Part shown: positions 1-11,110 of the stretch, piece after piece
Layout of the letters: the number at the start of each line of letters is the position of its first letter
Position numbering within the stretch: position 1 is the stretch's first letter
NCBI GenBank assembly: GCA_007922195.1
Contig: ML681992.1
Location: 38,487,350 to 38,551,349 of the forward strand
Length of the DNA stretch: 64,000 nucleotides
Reading direction: 5' to 3'
Source of the DNA: Podocnemis expansa
Taxonomy: Eukaryota > Chordata > Testudines > Podocnemididae
Notes under the pieces: model-generated
What the model was told of the DNA's origin: nothing
Database searches by the model: none
Seen by the model: only the letters and a program-made list of their open reading frames with translations
Translations under genes and position numbers: made by a program

Positions 1-395
1 GGCAAGGTTCCTTTGAGATAAACTATTGCATCGGGCCAGTTGATTATGAAGTCAAGTTGTCAGAAACATGACAAACAGATATGACTGTGCCCTATGATTT
101 TGCTGAAAATATGGAAATCCAGGGAAGCTTTCTCGCCCCGAGCTGGGACCTCTGACTAGGGAACCCTTGCACCAAGGACCAGCAACACTGGGGGAAGGCC
201 TTGACGCTGCACAACATAAGCAGCTACAATGACTCCTGCAGGATTTTTCTAAAATATTGCCAATGCTTCCAGGGTGGACCAGCCTCTTGAGTCACCAGCT
301 TCAATGCTTCCTGGACAGAAAGTGAGGGATAACCATCAGACCATCCCCCATAACATGTGGGCCACATAGGAGATGGTGGACAAATCAAGGAGTAA

Positions 396-1505
396 TTGGA
401 GGAGCCCAGTCTTTTAGTACCAAAGCTTGATGGGGTAATCCAATTGTGTATTGATTTTCGTAAGTGCAATGCCATTTCCCGCTTTGAAGCATACCCTATG
501 CCCCACATTGAGGAACTCCTGGAATGGATAGGGGGCACAAAGTATCTGTCCACCCTGGACCTGACAAAGGGATATTGGCAAATCCCTTTAATTCCTAACT
601 CCCGAGTGAAAACCACCTTCCCCACACTTTATGGTCTCTTTCAACTTGTGACCATGCCATTCAGATTACACAGGGCCACTCTATGTTCCAGCATTTGATG
701 AATAAGATTTTGCTACCCCATAATCAATATGTGATTGAGGGCCTGACTCCTAATCTAGCTAAGTGACAATGAGGGCCTGACTCCTAAACTAGCTAAGTGA
801 CAGCTCAAGCAAAAGGAAGTGATTTACCTCCGGTACATAGTGGGAGGTAGGAAACTACAATCACTGATTGATAAGGTAGAGGCCCTATCTGCCTCACCAA
901 TGCTTTGAACAAAGAAACAGGGGTGCCATTTCCTAGGCCTAGCTAGCTACTATGGACAATTTGTGCCCAGCTTCACAATGACTGCAGCTCCTCTCTGTAA
1001 CCTAACAAAGAACTGTGAACCATGGCAAGTATGATGTGAAGCAGGCTTTCAGAACTTGCAAGGCCAGCTAAACCAGTAGCCTGTCCTTATACATCTGGAC
1101 TTCTTCAAGGAGTTCCTCCACCAAACCAATGTCTCAGTGGATGGGCTTGGTGCCGTACTATTGTAAAAGGTCAGTGGAGTGGAACACACCATCTTACACC
1201 AAAGCCAGAAATTATTTCTGTGGGAGACACTGTACTCAATGACTGATAATGAGGCTTTACCCATGAAGTGGGCTGTTGACACCATCTGCTATTTCTAGCA
1301 GGGGACTACCTTTACACTGATGATGGATCATGAACCCCTCTCATGGCTGCATAGAGAAAAAGACACCAACACCTGCATAAGACAGTGCTATCTCCCCTTC
1401 CATCCCTATGACTTCTGTGTGCTACATCAACCCAGTAAAGCTCATGACAACACAGACATTTTCACCAAGCTGGGAGGGGAGGATGGGGGGGGGAGAGATC
1501 ACCCT
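396..1505 (+). pseudogene. gypsy pol: reverse transcriptase and RNase H remnant
   Basis: RT motifs are clear in 396-698: CIDFRKCNAISRFEAYPMP, then YLSTLDLTKGYWQIPL and GLFQLVTMPF. The YLDD catalytic stretch that should follow near 700-740 is missing; instead there is a 34-bp direct duplication (737-770 and 771-802). Further on, LGLASYYGQF-like residues (about 935-965), a DASxxGLG-like segment (about 1130-1150) and the RNase H motif MDHEPLSWLHREKDTNT (1323-1375) are readable in changing frames. The reading ends at about 1505 in LKGDVV and a stop. The enzyme would be dead without its catalytic aspartates. Confidence 0.8.
737..802. repeat. 34-bp direct tandem duplication
   Basis: Two adjacent copies of a 34-bp unit beginning gagggcctgactccta (737-770 and 771-802) differ at one or two bases. 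They lie where the gypsy RT catalytic box should be. Confidence 0.85.
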
Positions 1506-1516
1506 CTTAAAGGGGA

Positions 1517-2306
1517 CGTTGTGTGATGAGCTGGGCTTACCTCACACTGAATGAGCTAACCATACTCTGTGGGTGGTGGAAGCCTTTCTCCCACATTCCC
1601 TCCCCAAGTCTCTGTTGCTCTAAGATAAAAGGGAATAGAATAGCTGATTCAGGACAGACTGCAAAGGAGGAAGGACACCTGGCAGGACATCTTGTCAGTG
1701 AGCTGCTTCAGGCCTGAGGTGGAGGGACTGGAGACGTGTGGGATACTGTCAGTGGCCTGGAGGCTGACACTCAGCAAGAGTCCAACAAGAGGGGAACTGA
1801 AGGATACCAAGAAGCCCCAGACAAGAGCGGCACAGGGATGGTGGAAAATGGCCCAGGTATATGAGGTGAATAGTACCTCTCATCTTCAGCAGGGGCATGC
1901 TGAAGTGGGATCCCCACTAACCTGGATGGAGACCACCTCTGTCACAGGCTGGGCCCTGGACTAAGATGCCATGAAGTCAGGAATGCCTGCACCCTTCTAC
2001 CCCCCCCCCATCATCCTGATAGCAGTCCCCTGTCTGAACCCCAGTCTACAGAAGAACACAATTCCCCTTGCCATAAGAGTAGTTTGATACCCACAGAGCC
2101 CAACAAACAGACACTTATCGACCCACACAACCCTGACACAAGGGAACTTATTGACTTCAACCTGTCCCATGGGCAGTCACTCTGATTGAACCACACACTC
2201 AAGGAGAGGCCAGTCTGGTAGACTGGAACAGTGGGGTCACTTTGCAGCCCTGTCATCCCTTTAACTTCCCTTCCCAGGGAGGATGGGGTAAGTTTACCCC
2301 CCAACA
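1517..2306 (+). repeat. gypsy 3' LTR
   Basis: The stretch starts TGTGATGAG just after a polypurine tract and ends CCCCAACA, giving the TG...CA borders of an LTR of about 790 bp. A TATA-like tract (gataaaaggg) lies at about 1623. The exact ends are inferred because the 5' LTR is not in the window. Its right end lies 5 nt inside the intron that follows the DYNC2H1 exon at 2312-2437. Confidence 0.6.
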
Positions 2307-2311
2307 CTCAC

Positions 2312-2437
2312 CTTTTCCAAAATAGGAAGCCAAGATACAACAAGATGCAAGTTCTTTAAACATAGCCATTCTCCATTGCGTGCACATTCTCTTAGCATTT
2401 GAATGGCTAAATCAGCTTGGCCTTGACCCATGGCAAC
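2312..2437 (-). CDS. DYNC2H1: DYNC2H1 exon (AAA6-region segment), last exon in window
   Basis: This 126-nt exon encodes 42 in-frame codons containing [12 protein letters not shown] and [15 protein letters not shown], the dynein heavy chain signature around the last AAA+ module; the residues fit cytoplasmic dynein-2 heavy chain, the retrograde motor of intraflagellar transport in cilia. The acceptor is a pyrimidine-rich tract ending tgtgcag (minus strand), and the donor is AAG|GTGAGT. It starts and ends in phase 0 and joins in frame to the exon at 4979-5139. An LTR of a gypsy element begins about 5 nt into the following intron. No frameshift or stop is visible. The next exon is outside the window. 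Confidence 0.95.
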
Positions 2438-3207
2438 CTGCACAAAGAAACACATTGGTATCAGGAATTTATTATGCCTGAATGTTTTATTCAATAGTGA
2501 AAACAAAAGAATTAGTTAAAATTGGACTATAAATACAAAACAGAAAGGTTATTCACTATTAACTAAAATTGTCTTAATAGCTCACTTTCGCAGATCCCCA
2601 TCATAGGAGTAGAACAGAGCTCATAAATCCTCCAACCATTACAAATATCTAAGTGCTAAGGTACACGCATTAACACACAGAACCGAGCATTTTAGACAAA
2701 GTGAAAGGGATCTGATCTAGCTGATATATTCTTTTTGATCTCCAGGAACCATTAGCCCAATGTAATTACTATGGAATTAAAAGTTAATAATTAATTATGA
2801 AAACAAAGATAAGTTTTTGCAAAAGATTGGATTAAAGTTTACTAGCCAGAACATCAAAATCAGTGGTTGGTATTGAATGAGCTGATGCTGCTTGGTGATG
2901 GCAGTGCTGTTTCCCTTAGACTATGACACACGTATTGCTTTTTTAGATATTGAACTCTGATAGTGGACACTGCTGGGACTGAGATTGCTGACACCACCGT
3001 TGCTAATGCTACCAAAAGAGATGGGCTTGAGTTTCTTCTATTCATCAGGATGTAAAGTAGGAATAATGATACTGAAAATAATGTAGTTATGTTCATGTAA
3101 AACCAGCAAGGAATAGGAGAAACAGGCATGTTTTCTTTTTGCAGGAAGAGTGGGCAGATACAAATGTCCTAGCAGAAGATCTTGTCTTCTTGAGAGTGTT
3201 GTCTCTT
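2438..3207. other. intronic stretch, nothing assigned
   Basis: This AT-rich intron sequence lies between the DYNC2H1 exon at 2312-2437 and a CR1 fragment. Small open frames at 2860-3226 on the minus strand have no recognisable motif, and I see no repeat family. Confidence 0.4.
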
Positions 3208-3960
3208 TGAACATAAGAATGGCCATAACAGATCAGAACAATGGTCCATCTAGCCCAGGATCCCATCTTCCAACAGTGGCCAATGCCAAGTGCTTCAGAG
3301 GGAATGAACAGAACAGGTAATCATCAAGTGATCCAGTCCATCACTCATTCCCAGCCTCTGGCAAACAGCAATCACTCCTTATCCTGGCTAATAGTCATTG
3401 ATAGGCCTATCCTCCATGAACTGATGCAGTACTTTTTTGAACCTTGTTATAGTCTTCGCCTATACAACATCCTCTGACAAGGAGTTCCATGGACTGTTCA
3501 CTGTGTGAAGAAATACTTTCTTTTGTTCATTTAAAACAGGTCTCAAACGCAAATCACCATGAGGGCCGCATGAGGACTAGTATGTAAGTCCGAGGAATGT
3601 ACCACTGAAACCTTTTTGTACAATGATACAAAGTATAATTAAAATGAAAAAAATGAAGAACAACAAACATATGCCACTAAAAGTCAATTTATTTAACTTT
3701 AAGAAACTGTACTGTGAAAAGCTAGTGATGATTTTTAGTCACTTTATTTTGGCAACCTGGCTGGCAGCATTTTGCATCAATGAGAGTATCAATATTAGGT
3801 TTGATATCCTCAAGCGAAGCCAATCTAAGTGTCATTGTGGGCTGCAGGAAATAACTTTAAGGGTTGTATGTGGCCCACAGGCCACAAGTTTCAAACCCCT
3901 GATTTAAAACCTGCTGCCTAATAATTTCAATTGGTGACCTCATTTGTCTGTTAAATAATT
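3208..3960 (-). mobile_element. CR1 LINE fragment, split by a hAT MITE
   Basis: Sequence from cataagaatggccata to caattggtgacctca is the antisense of a sauropsid CR1 region as I know it (for example aatggtccatctagccc and ggagttccatgga). It is interrupted at 3537-3901 by a MITE. Removing the MITE and one copy of its target duplication rejoins the flanks. The family call comes from memory, not a search. Confidence 0.6.
3537..3901. mobile_element. non-autonomous hAT element with perfect 8-bp TSD
   Basis: The element starts CAGGTCTCAAACGC and ends GTTTCAAACCCCTG, imperfect terminal inverted repeats of the CAGGGGT type typical of hAT/Charlie elements. It is flanked by identical 8-bp copies of atttaaaa (3529-3536 and 3902-3909). 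The 365-bp body has no transposase motif. It is inserted in a CR1 fragment. Confidence 0.8.
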
Positions 3961-4978
3961 TAGGACTTCCAAATGGAAAGTCAAAAATCTAAAGTGAATT
4001 TTGTGAAAAATGATTTATGAAGACAAGATTTCCTTTTCCTCTTCTCAGTGAAATTGCTGAGTAAATGCAATAGGCATTTGTGTCAGACACACCATACACT
4101 ATTCCTTCCATCAAAGAGAGACTTCAATAAGTGCATAAAAGGCTAATAAAAGCCAAAATTGCTTTTCAGGGACCTATTAAAGTCAGTCTTGGCCAATTTG
4201 TCACTGATGAAAGAGAGGTTGGGGATCCATGACACCTGTCCTGTTCCAGTAGACTTCTATTGATGAAAGAGCTGCCTTGCTTTTTATCTCTGAGCTCCAA
4301 TAAATCAAAGAGCCTGCTCTTGGACTGATGATGAAGAGTTGTCCATTGTATCTTTTTAATTTTACGAGCTGCTTTCAAAGCACCAAACATTTTCTGTATT
4401 TCAAACAAAGAGACTTAGAGAAGTTTGGAATCTTCTGTTTATTCATAGTTGGATCTTCAGACACAATCAAGAGATAGGCCGTTCTATGATGATGGATGGG
4501 TTGACGACACCTGCACTTAAAGAATGCTCTTCAAACTTCTTTGTTACATAACTAACCTGTTGTGATGAAATGCAGTGTAGAGCAAACAACATGTGGAACT
4601 ACAGAAGCTTTCACCCAGTCAGGAAAGCATCTGTTGCGCTGCTCAGTGACATACTTCACGTTATCACAAAACATGCACATCTTGAGTCTAAGTGCTTCCC
4701 CAGAGAATCTGTCTTCTACTGGGCAGACCTAAAATAGTAAAGTACTGTACACAAATTGCTATTAGGTATTAATTAACTAATACTTAGTTTATAAGTTTCT
4801 CAAACTATTTAATGGAATTTCCTAATGAAAATTAAGATCAGCTGTACTGAAGATTACTAAAAAATTCAGATTTGATTTTTTTCAGCTCAAAATAGAAATT
4901 AAAGAGACTGCTATGATCATTGTAATGCTTTAAAACACTAACATGATATTGTATTATTATGAAATATCTAAAACCAAC
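3961..4978. other. intronic stretch, nothing assigned
   Basis: A minus-strand open frame at 4166-4408 (80 codons) begins MFEIQKMFGALKAARKIKK, but it has no family I recognise and no splice context that fits DYNC2H1. The rest looks like ordinary AT-rich intron. Confidence 0.4.
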
Positions 4979-5139
4979 CTGGTGGTAGCACTCTCCGTGT
5001 CCTTCCTCATTAGCAAGTTCCTGTAGCTCTTGAGAAGGATCAGCACCAGGAGAAATAATTATCAAGATGGGCTCAATTTCCAAAGTCTCCTTATAGAGAC
5101 GTTTTAGATTCAGAGGTGGTGGAGACAACTCTTTCATCA
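4979..5139 (-). CDS. DYNC2H1: DYNC2H1 exon with the SPGADPSQEL motif
   Basis: This 161-nt exon encodes NLKRLYKETLEIEPILIIIS followed by PGADPSQELQELA, then ends at CYHQ before the donor CAG|GTTGG. The hydrophobic strand and SPGADP are the conserved dynein heavy chain D6/AAA6 core. It begins in phase 1 after an acceptor ending tatcacag and completes the codon split with the 73-nt exon (73+161=234 nt, 78 codons). The split codon reads as valine with the borders chosen here; a neighbouring border choice would change only that residue. Identification as dynein-2 rather than another dynein rests on remembered family sequence. Confidence 0.95.
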
Positions 5140-5565
5140 CTGTGATAGAATAAATATTAAGAAAATAAAACAATAATGAAGAATAAAATGTCCCTGAGAA
5201 ATAAACTTCTTTCACTCAAATATCAAGCAGCTACATATATAGCTGGAATAAAATATTTTCTGAAAGACTTAAAAAAGAAAAAAAATCTTGTAATTCATAC
5301 AAAAGGAATGCACTCTGGTATGTTAATACGGTACTGTAATACAACTAATTCATACTGCAAAATAAATAAGACGTAATTGAATGATTGTTATTTTGGACTG
5401 CCTTAGCTGCTGTGACTAAACTTAGTGATCACAAAAATGTGCCTATGTTAATGTGAAATGTATTATTTCAGGGTCTCATAGTTAAATTTCAATGAATTGC
5501 TTACATGTATGTACCAACATCATATGTGTCAGGAGAGGAGAAAACCTGGAACCTTCAGATATGGA

Positions 5566-5965
5566 GGTTACTCACCTTGGTGCAGTAGCCGGAGTTCTTC
5601 GAGATGCGTCCCCCCGACATGCTCCACTACAGGTGCGTGGGCACACCCTGCACCTAGACTGAAGATTGTTGTGCAGTTTCCACATGGGGGGGGGGAGAAG
5701 AGAAGCTCGCTGCTGTGGAGTGTGATTTTTGCACCAACTGCAAGGCGCATGCACTCCCTCTATCCCCCTCCCCCCCCCCTCCTCTCCCTCAGTTCCCTGT
5801 CTACAGCGGTGATCAGGTAAGTGAAGTATACTCCGAAGCACAGCGGAGGAGAGACGGTAGTGGAGCATGTCGGGGACATACATCTCGAAGAACTCTGGCT
5901 ACTGCATCAAGGTGAGTAACCTCCATTTCTTCATTGAGCAGTGTCCCCAACTGCTCCACTTCAAG
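5566..5965. repeat. DIRS copy A left terminus plus internal complementary region
   Basis: Two arms of about 65 bp, 5566-5631 and 5853-5919, are close reverse complements (ggttactcacctt... against ...aaggtgagtaacc) with a spacer of about 220 bp. Immediately after the second arm, 5920-5965 is the reverse complement type of the far-right terminus at 11388-11455. This is the DIRS layout in which an internal region carries the complements of both outer ends, thought to template a circular intermediate. The arms carry the consensus-like splice donor AAG|GTGAGT on both strands. Confidence 0.8.
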
Positions 5966-6079
5966 TGAGTATTTAGCAGTGTCTGGTCGAGCAGGCTGGT
6001 CCTTTGGAGTGTTCGGTGAATCAGGTTCCTAGTACTGCTCTACCAACAGCTGTGTCTGTCTGGGAGATTTGTTCTATGG

Positions 6080-7050
6080 CATAATGTTTCACAAACGTGT
6101 TGGCCAATGACCAAGTTGCCACTTTACAAATGTCTAATAGTGAGACGTTCTTTAGGAAGGCAGTGGATGCGGCTACTGATCTAGCAGTGTGCGCTCCTAT
6201 ATTATCGGGTGAATCAGTCCGTGATAACGTATATGTAGTCCAAATGCAGGAGGAGATCCATTTTGAAAGTCTTTGCTTGGAAACGGTTGCCTTGAGAACA
6301 CTCTGCAGTAGAAACTAAGAGTCTTAGGGTATTTCTGAATTGCTTTGTCCTTTGCAGGTAGAATGGAATGGCACACCTGACATCCAGGGTATGGACGGCC
6401 ACCTGCTGTTTCATAGTATGTGGTTTGGGACAAAAGGTAGGTAGATATATGGTCTGGTTCATGTGGAAGGCTGATGTAATTTTCGGGATAAATTTGGGGT
6501 GAGGGCGGAGGGATATCTCATCTTTGTAGAAGATTGTATATGGGGGATGGGCCATCAGGGCTGCCAGTTCACCGATGTGCCTTGCTGACGTTACGGCAAC
6601 AAGGAAAGTGACTTTCAAGGATAGATGGAGAAGGGAGACAGTAGCCAGGGGTTCAAATGGGGGTTTTATTAATACCCATAGAACCATAGAGAGGTCCCAT
6701 GGATGGGCCAGAGGACGCGTTTGCGGGTAGAGATTATGTAACCCCACCATAAATCTCTTTACTGTACGGTGTGAGAATAAAGATGAATTGTCTATTGTGT
6801 CATGGAATGCGGAAATAGCTGTGAGATGAACCTTAACAGTGTTAACAGCAACATTTGTTTCTTTAAGGTGGTTAAGGTACTCAAGAATAGCAGGAATGGT
6901 AGCCTGAGACGGAGTGATCGATCTATGAGAACATCAGATGGAAAACCGGCACCATTTCTGAAGGTAAGTCTGCCTAGTTGCAGGTTTCCTGCTACTCAAC
7001 AGGACGTGTCTGACTTTGTCCGAACATTGGAGTTCTAAACAAGTCAAGCT
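6080..7050 (-). pseudogene. DIRS copy A tyrosine recombinase (YR), broken near the C-terminus
   Basis: The longest piece, 6750-6214 (178 codons), contains VAVTSARHIGELAALMA, which carries the first catalytic arginine, and ends after a frameshift. The C-terminal box is readable in another frame at about 6220-6080 as HTARSVAASTAFLKNV, supplying the second-domain histidine and arginine, and then KHYAIE with the nucleophilic tyrosine. All expected catalytic positions can be found, but not in one frame. Family role: integrates the circular DNA form without an integrase. Confidence 0.8.
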
Positions 7051-7059
7051 ATCAAGGTT

Positions 7060-9087
7060 CCATGCTGTTAGGTGGAGCTTGTGAAGGTAAGTATGTGTTA
7101 GTCTGCCCTTGTTCTGTGACAGCAGGATGGGAGTATCGGGAAGAGTGATTGGTGGTCATATTGACATCCTTAAGGAAGTAAGTATACCACAGCTGTCGAG
7201 GACATGTCGGGGCTATTAGTATCACTTTCGCCCCGTTGTGACAGATTTTCCATGTTACCCGGGGTATCATGGGTATCAGAGGGAAGGCATATAGGAGGGT
7301 CTGACTCCAGTCTAGGGCGAATGCATCACCTAGAGATTCTTGTCCCAGTCCTGCCTGGGAGCAGAATTTTTGGCATTTTTTGTTGGCTGCTGTTGCAAAA
7401 AGGTCGATATTGGGAGTTGCCCCAGTTTGAATATGTTCGAAAGGATGTCCTCGCATAGTTCCCATTCGTGTGTTTGTGGGAAAAGATCTGCTCAGAGTGT
7501 CTGCTATAATGTTCTGCCTGCCTGGCAGCTATAGTGCTGATATATGGATGTTTTTGATTATACACCACTCCCATAGTTCCATTGCTTCCACATAAAAGGA
7601 TGGGGGAATGAGTGCCCCCTTGATGATTTACGTAGTGCATGAAGGCTGTGTTGTCCATGCGAATTGTGACTGCTTGGCCAGATATGATGGGGAGGAAGTG
7701 CCGGCATGCATATCTCACTGCCCTGAGCTCAAGAAGGTTAATATGCAGTGATCCTTCTTGGGGATTCCATCGGCCCTGAGCTGTTAGTTGTTGAAATGAG
7801 TGCCCCATCCCATGAGGGAGGTGTCTGTCGTGATGAAATTAAGGGTTTCTGAGTGGTAAATGGGATGCCCTGACAAATATCTGTCTGTATTGTCCACCAG
7901 GTAAAGGAGTGTTTGATCAACCGTGGGATTGAAATTGCGGATTTGAGAGTCTTGATGTGCTGGCATCGTTGGTTGAGAAACCACAGCTGGAGAGGTCTCA
8001 TTCTGAGTCTGGCATGGTGGACCAGGTAGGTTGTAGCAGCCATGTGACCTAGCATCTGCATGCAGGCGTGAATCGAGGTTGTTAGTGAAGTCTGCAAAGC
8101 AAGGGCCAATTGTTTTATTGCGAGGTATCTCTGATGAGGTAGATACGCTTTTGCTGAGATTGTGTCTATTCTGGCACCAATGTAATATATTTCCCGTGTC
8201 AGTTCTGTAACTGACTTGTCATTTATTGCTAGGCCTAGTGATATGAATGCCTTTTCTGTCAATTATGTTGCAATTATCGCTTCCTGGTATGATCTTGCTC
8301 TGATTAGGAAGTCATCCAGATATAGAAAAATGATTACTTTTTGTCTGTGTAGAAAGGCCATCACTACTGCCATAAGTTTGGAGAAAACCCTCGGTGCTGT
8401 ACATAGGCCAAATGGAAGCACCGTGTATTGGTAGTGTTTGTTCTAGAATTTGAATCGGAGAAATTTTCTGTGGCTTCAATGTATGGTTACATGAAAGTAC
8501 GCATCCTTTAAATCGAGGGATGTCAACCAGTCCCCTTTTTCCAGAGCAGGTATTATTACACCAAGAGAAACCATTTTGACCTTTTGAGTTCTTATGAACT
8601 TGTTTAACTCATGTAGATCCAATATCGGTCTCCATCCTCCTGTACGCTTTTCTGTTATGAAGTAGTAAGAGTAGTATCCCTTCCCGATAAATTGGAGCGG
8701 AATTTCCTCTATTGCTCCTAGGTTTAGCAGGTTTTCTATTTCTTTCTGCAGGATGTGTACATGATTGGGGTCCCTGAATAGGGACGGGGAAGGGTGATGG
8801 GAGGTGGGTTTCGATGTAAAGGGGATGGAATAACCCTTGGTAATAATTTCTATAATCCACTTATCCGTCATGATGGCCTGCCAATGATGGAGAAATGGCA
8901 ATAAGCGATGGTGGAAGAAGAAGTGATTGTATGGAGTTAGTGTTGGCATGAAGATAGGGTGGTCAAGCGGTCCCTCGGTGAGAGCATTAAAATTGCTGTT
9001 TGGAGGTGTTTGTGTGACTGGCAGATGTTGATTGATTAGGCAGTCTCCTTCTGTTCTGGTTCCTTTGTCTAGACCTAGTGTTGTCAA
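7060..9087 (-). pseudogene. DIRS copy A reverse transcriptase/RNase H, frameshifted
   Basis: RT motifs are GKGYYSYYFITEKRTGGWRP (about 8690-8630), LDLHELNKFI, then WLTSLDLKDAYFHVTIH (8530-8476). The catalytic box is readable as FLYLDDFLI on the minus strand at about 8325-8300, so its aspartates are intact. A connection segment HARLRMRPLQLWFL (about 8010-7970) leads to RNase H with LLELRAVRYACRHFLP and RMDNTAFMHYVNHQGG (7745-7615). The downstream NIDLFATAANKKCQKF region (7420-7370) is the usual DIRS tail domain. Frameshifts separate 9087-8476, 8262-7738 and 7808-7326. Confidence 0.85.
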
Positions 9088-11110
9088 TTCTCCTGTTCTG
9101 GTAGCTGTTGGAATATCTGTAGTTGTAAGGTTGATATCTGTTGTAGGACTTCCGTGGCACAGGAATGTATATGCCTAGTGTGTGAAGAGTGGTGCATGAG
9201 TCCTTAAGAGTATGCATCACTTCATTAGTTTTTTTTTTTTTTTTCAGAAAATAATTTTTCCTTATCAAATGGCAAGTCCTCACTCGTATTTTGCATTTGA
9301 TTAGGTAATGCGGTGGCATGGAGCCAGGATGATCTACGCATGACGATGGCGGTGCCTATCATTCTGGCGGCTACATCTGCTGCATCAAGGGCAGCCTGCA
9401 GTGCTGTGTGAGCGACTAATTGACCCTTGGAGACAATATTTGTGTAACCAATCTTTTTATTCTCTGGAAAAAACAGATAAAATACATCATTTTGGTGTAT
9501 AAGTCATGATTATAGTTGGATAAGACTGTGGTGTAATTAGCCACCCTAAGTTGAAAATCAGCTGATGCATATACTTTTCTACCCATGGTATCTAGCTTTT
9601 TATCATCTTTGTCTGCTGTGGCCAACTTGTTAAGGTGTTGTTAAAGTCATTGGTTTGCACCTTCAACAACCAATGAGTTGGGCTGCAGATGAGTAAAAAG
9701 AAATTTGTTGCCCTTAGGGGCAATAAAATATTTCTTCTCGGTCGTCTTATTTGTTGGAACAGAAGAAGCTGGTGTTTGCCATATTGGTTTAGCGGGCTCC
9801 ATGATGCCCCCGTCCATAGGGAGAACTATCTTTGTGGAGACAGATGACTGGAGTATCCTGTACAGCTTATGCTGCACGGTGGATGTATCATGAGTGGGGA
9901 TATCCACAGAGTCCGTCACACATTTGAATAGCTCCTGGAACTGCTTAATATCATCGGATTTGGAGCGTTGATTAGGGGTGTCTGAGGCATCCTGCTGTTG
10001 AGGCTGAGGGTTCCCAGTAATTATTTGATTTTGAGATTGTTGAGGGATAACTGGAACTGGCTGCTGTACTGGCACTGACATCTGCGATGTGGAGGGAACT
10101 GCTGGTGATGTTGGCAGCTGTGGCCAGGTAAGCCAAGGCATATATGGCACGTTGAAGGGAGGATTCAGAGACCATTGAGGATATGGCCATGTATAAGTCA
10201 TATTAGGCACTATAGTAGCAGGCAAAAGCTGTTGTAGTTGCGATGTTTTGTCAGCAGAGGGAGCTTCGCTGCTTGCTGACACAGAGCTATGTTCTGATGA
10301 GAAAGACCTTGGAGAAAATGATTCTGGGGATGAGTGTGTCCTGAACACGGGGGATATCGAGAATGTACATATGGTGAAGTCCTCCCTGAGGTTGGTATGG
10401 AGGGACTTTCTTTCATGTTTTTTAGGGACTGTGCCCTGCGAAGCATTCTGAGGAGGAAAAGTGGAGGGGACTGACGGGTCACTCACTGGGCCCAGTGTCA
10501 GTGGAGGCTGCAGCAGTGATAGTGGTGCCGGATGGAAGAATTGCAGTGCCAGGTTCAGTGCAGGTAGTGGCGCCGGGAGCACTGCAATAACTGGTGTCGG
10601 TGCTGCGAGCGCCGTTGACGGTTGTGAGGCAGCCGTTTGCGGAGCTGATGCGCTCTGCGCATCTGTTGACTACCTGCGCTCTGTTTGCCAGTGCGGCTAT
10701 ATGCCCATGCTGAATAGAAGTGCTTTGTGGGCGGCCAGAGAGTTTGGGGGAATTCACCCCTGATGCTGAGTAGGAGTCGAGGGAGCCAGAATTAGAAGCT
10801 GAGCTCCTTGATTGCTTTGGCGGCGCTGGAGAGGGCTCAGAGGAGCGCGTCTTGTGTTGAATTTGTGGCAGCTGTGAGGGCGGACCAGGATCCGACTCCA
10901 GTCTCAGGGAGCCCTCCATCAAAAGTAGTTTTAATTTCCTCTCCGGCTCCTTTAGGGCTCGGGAGGTAAGATTTTTACAGTGCCCAAATTTTGAAGTTAT
11001 ATGTGCTCCCCAAGGCCCTTAATGCAATCGTTGTGGCCATCTGAAGCCGGCATTGCCTCATGGCAAGAGGCGCACCTCTTAAAGCCTGATGGGCTTGGCA
11101 TTTGGCTGTG
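8987..11110 (-). pseudogene. DIRS copy A gag-like ORF, frameshifted
   Basis: The N-terminal part (about 11110-10930) has a broken zinc-binding module with the hallmark EAMPASDGH and then a LLMEGSL segment. A Pro/Ser/Gln-rich middle (10582-9647, 311 codons) ends with the conserved NKFLFTHLQPNSLVVEGAN region. DKKLDTMGRKVYASADFQLR (about 9610-9550) and MHTLKDSCTTLHTLGIYIP (9220-9160) belong to the C-terminal half. The last frame stops at 8987 after an Arg/Asn-rich tail and overlaps the RT frame, open from 9087 in another frame, by about 100 nt. The protein is presumed to be structural, binding element RNA; that is family knowledge. At least three frame changes separate the pieces. Confidence 0.75.

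Larger units (their letters stand above)
1..2306 (+). mobile_element. Ty3/gypsy retrotransposon, 3' part, decayed
   Basis: The 5' side is cut by the window edge. From left to right on the plus strand there are a pre-RT spacer, reverse transcriptase, RNase H, a polypurine tract (aaaggggac, about 1509) and a 3' LTR. RNase H is followed almost directly by the LTR with no integrase in between. This suggests either the Gmr1-like pol order (integrase upstream of RT) or a deletion. Many stops and frameshifts show it is inactive. It lies antisense to DYNC2H1. Confidence 0.8.

Noticed and set aside
2011..2307. 98-codon minus-strand ORF next to the DYNC2H1 exon
   Set aside because: It lies inside the gypsy LTR and is not a continuation of the dynein reading frame.
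4166..4408. 80-codon minus-strand ORF considered as a further DYNC2H1 exon
   Set aside because: The exons at 4979-5139 and 2312-2437 already join in frame and in the expected protein order, so no coding exon is missing between them.
5497..5915. ORFs on both strands around the DIRS copy A left end
   Set aside because: They are produced by the inverted-repeat termini and GC-rich spacer; the mirror-image residues show they are repeats, not genes.
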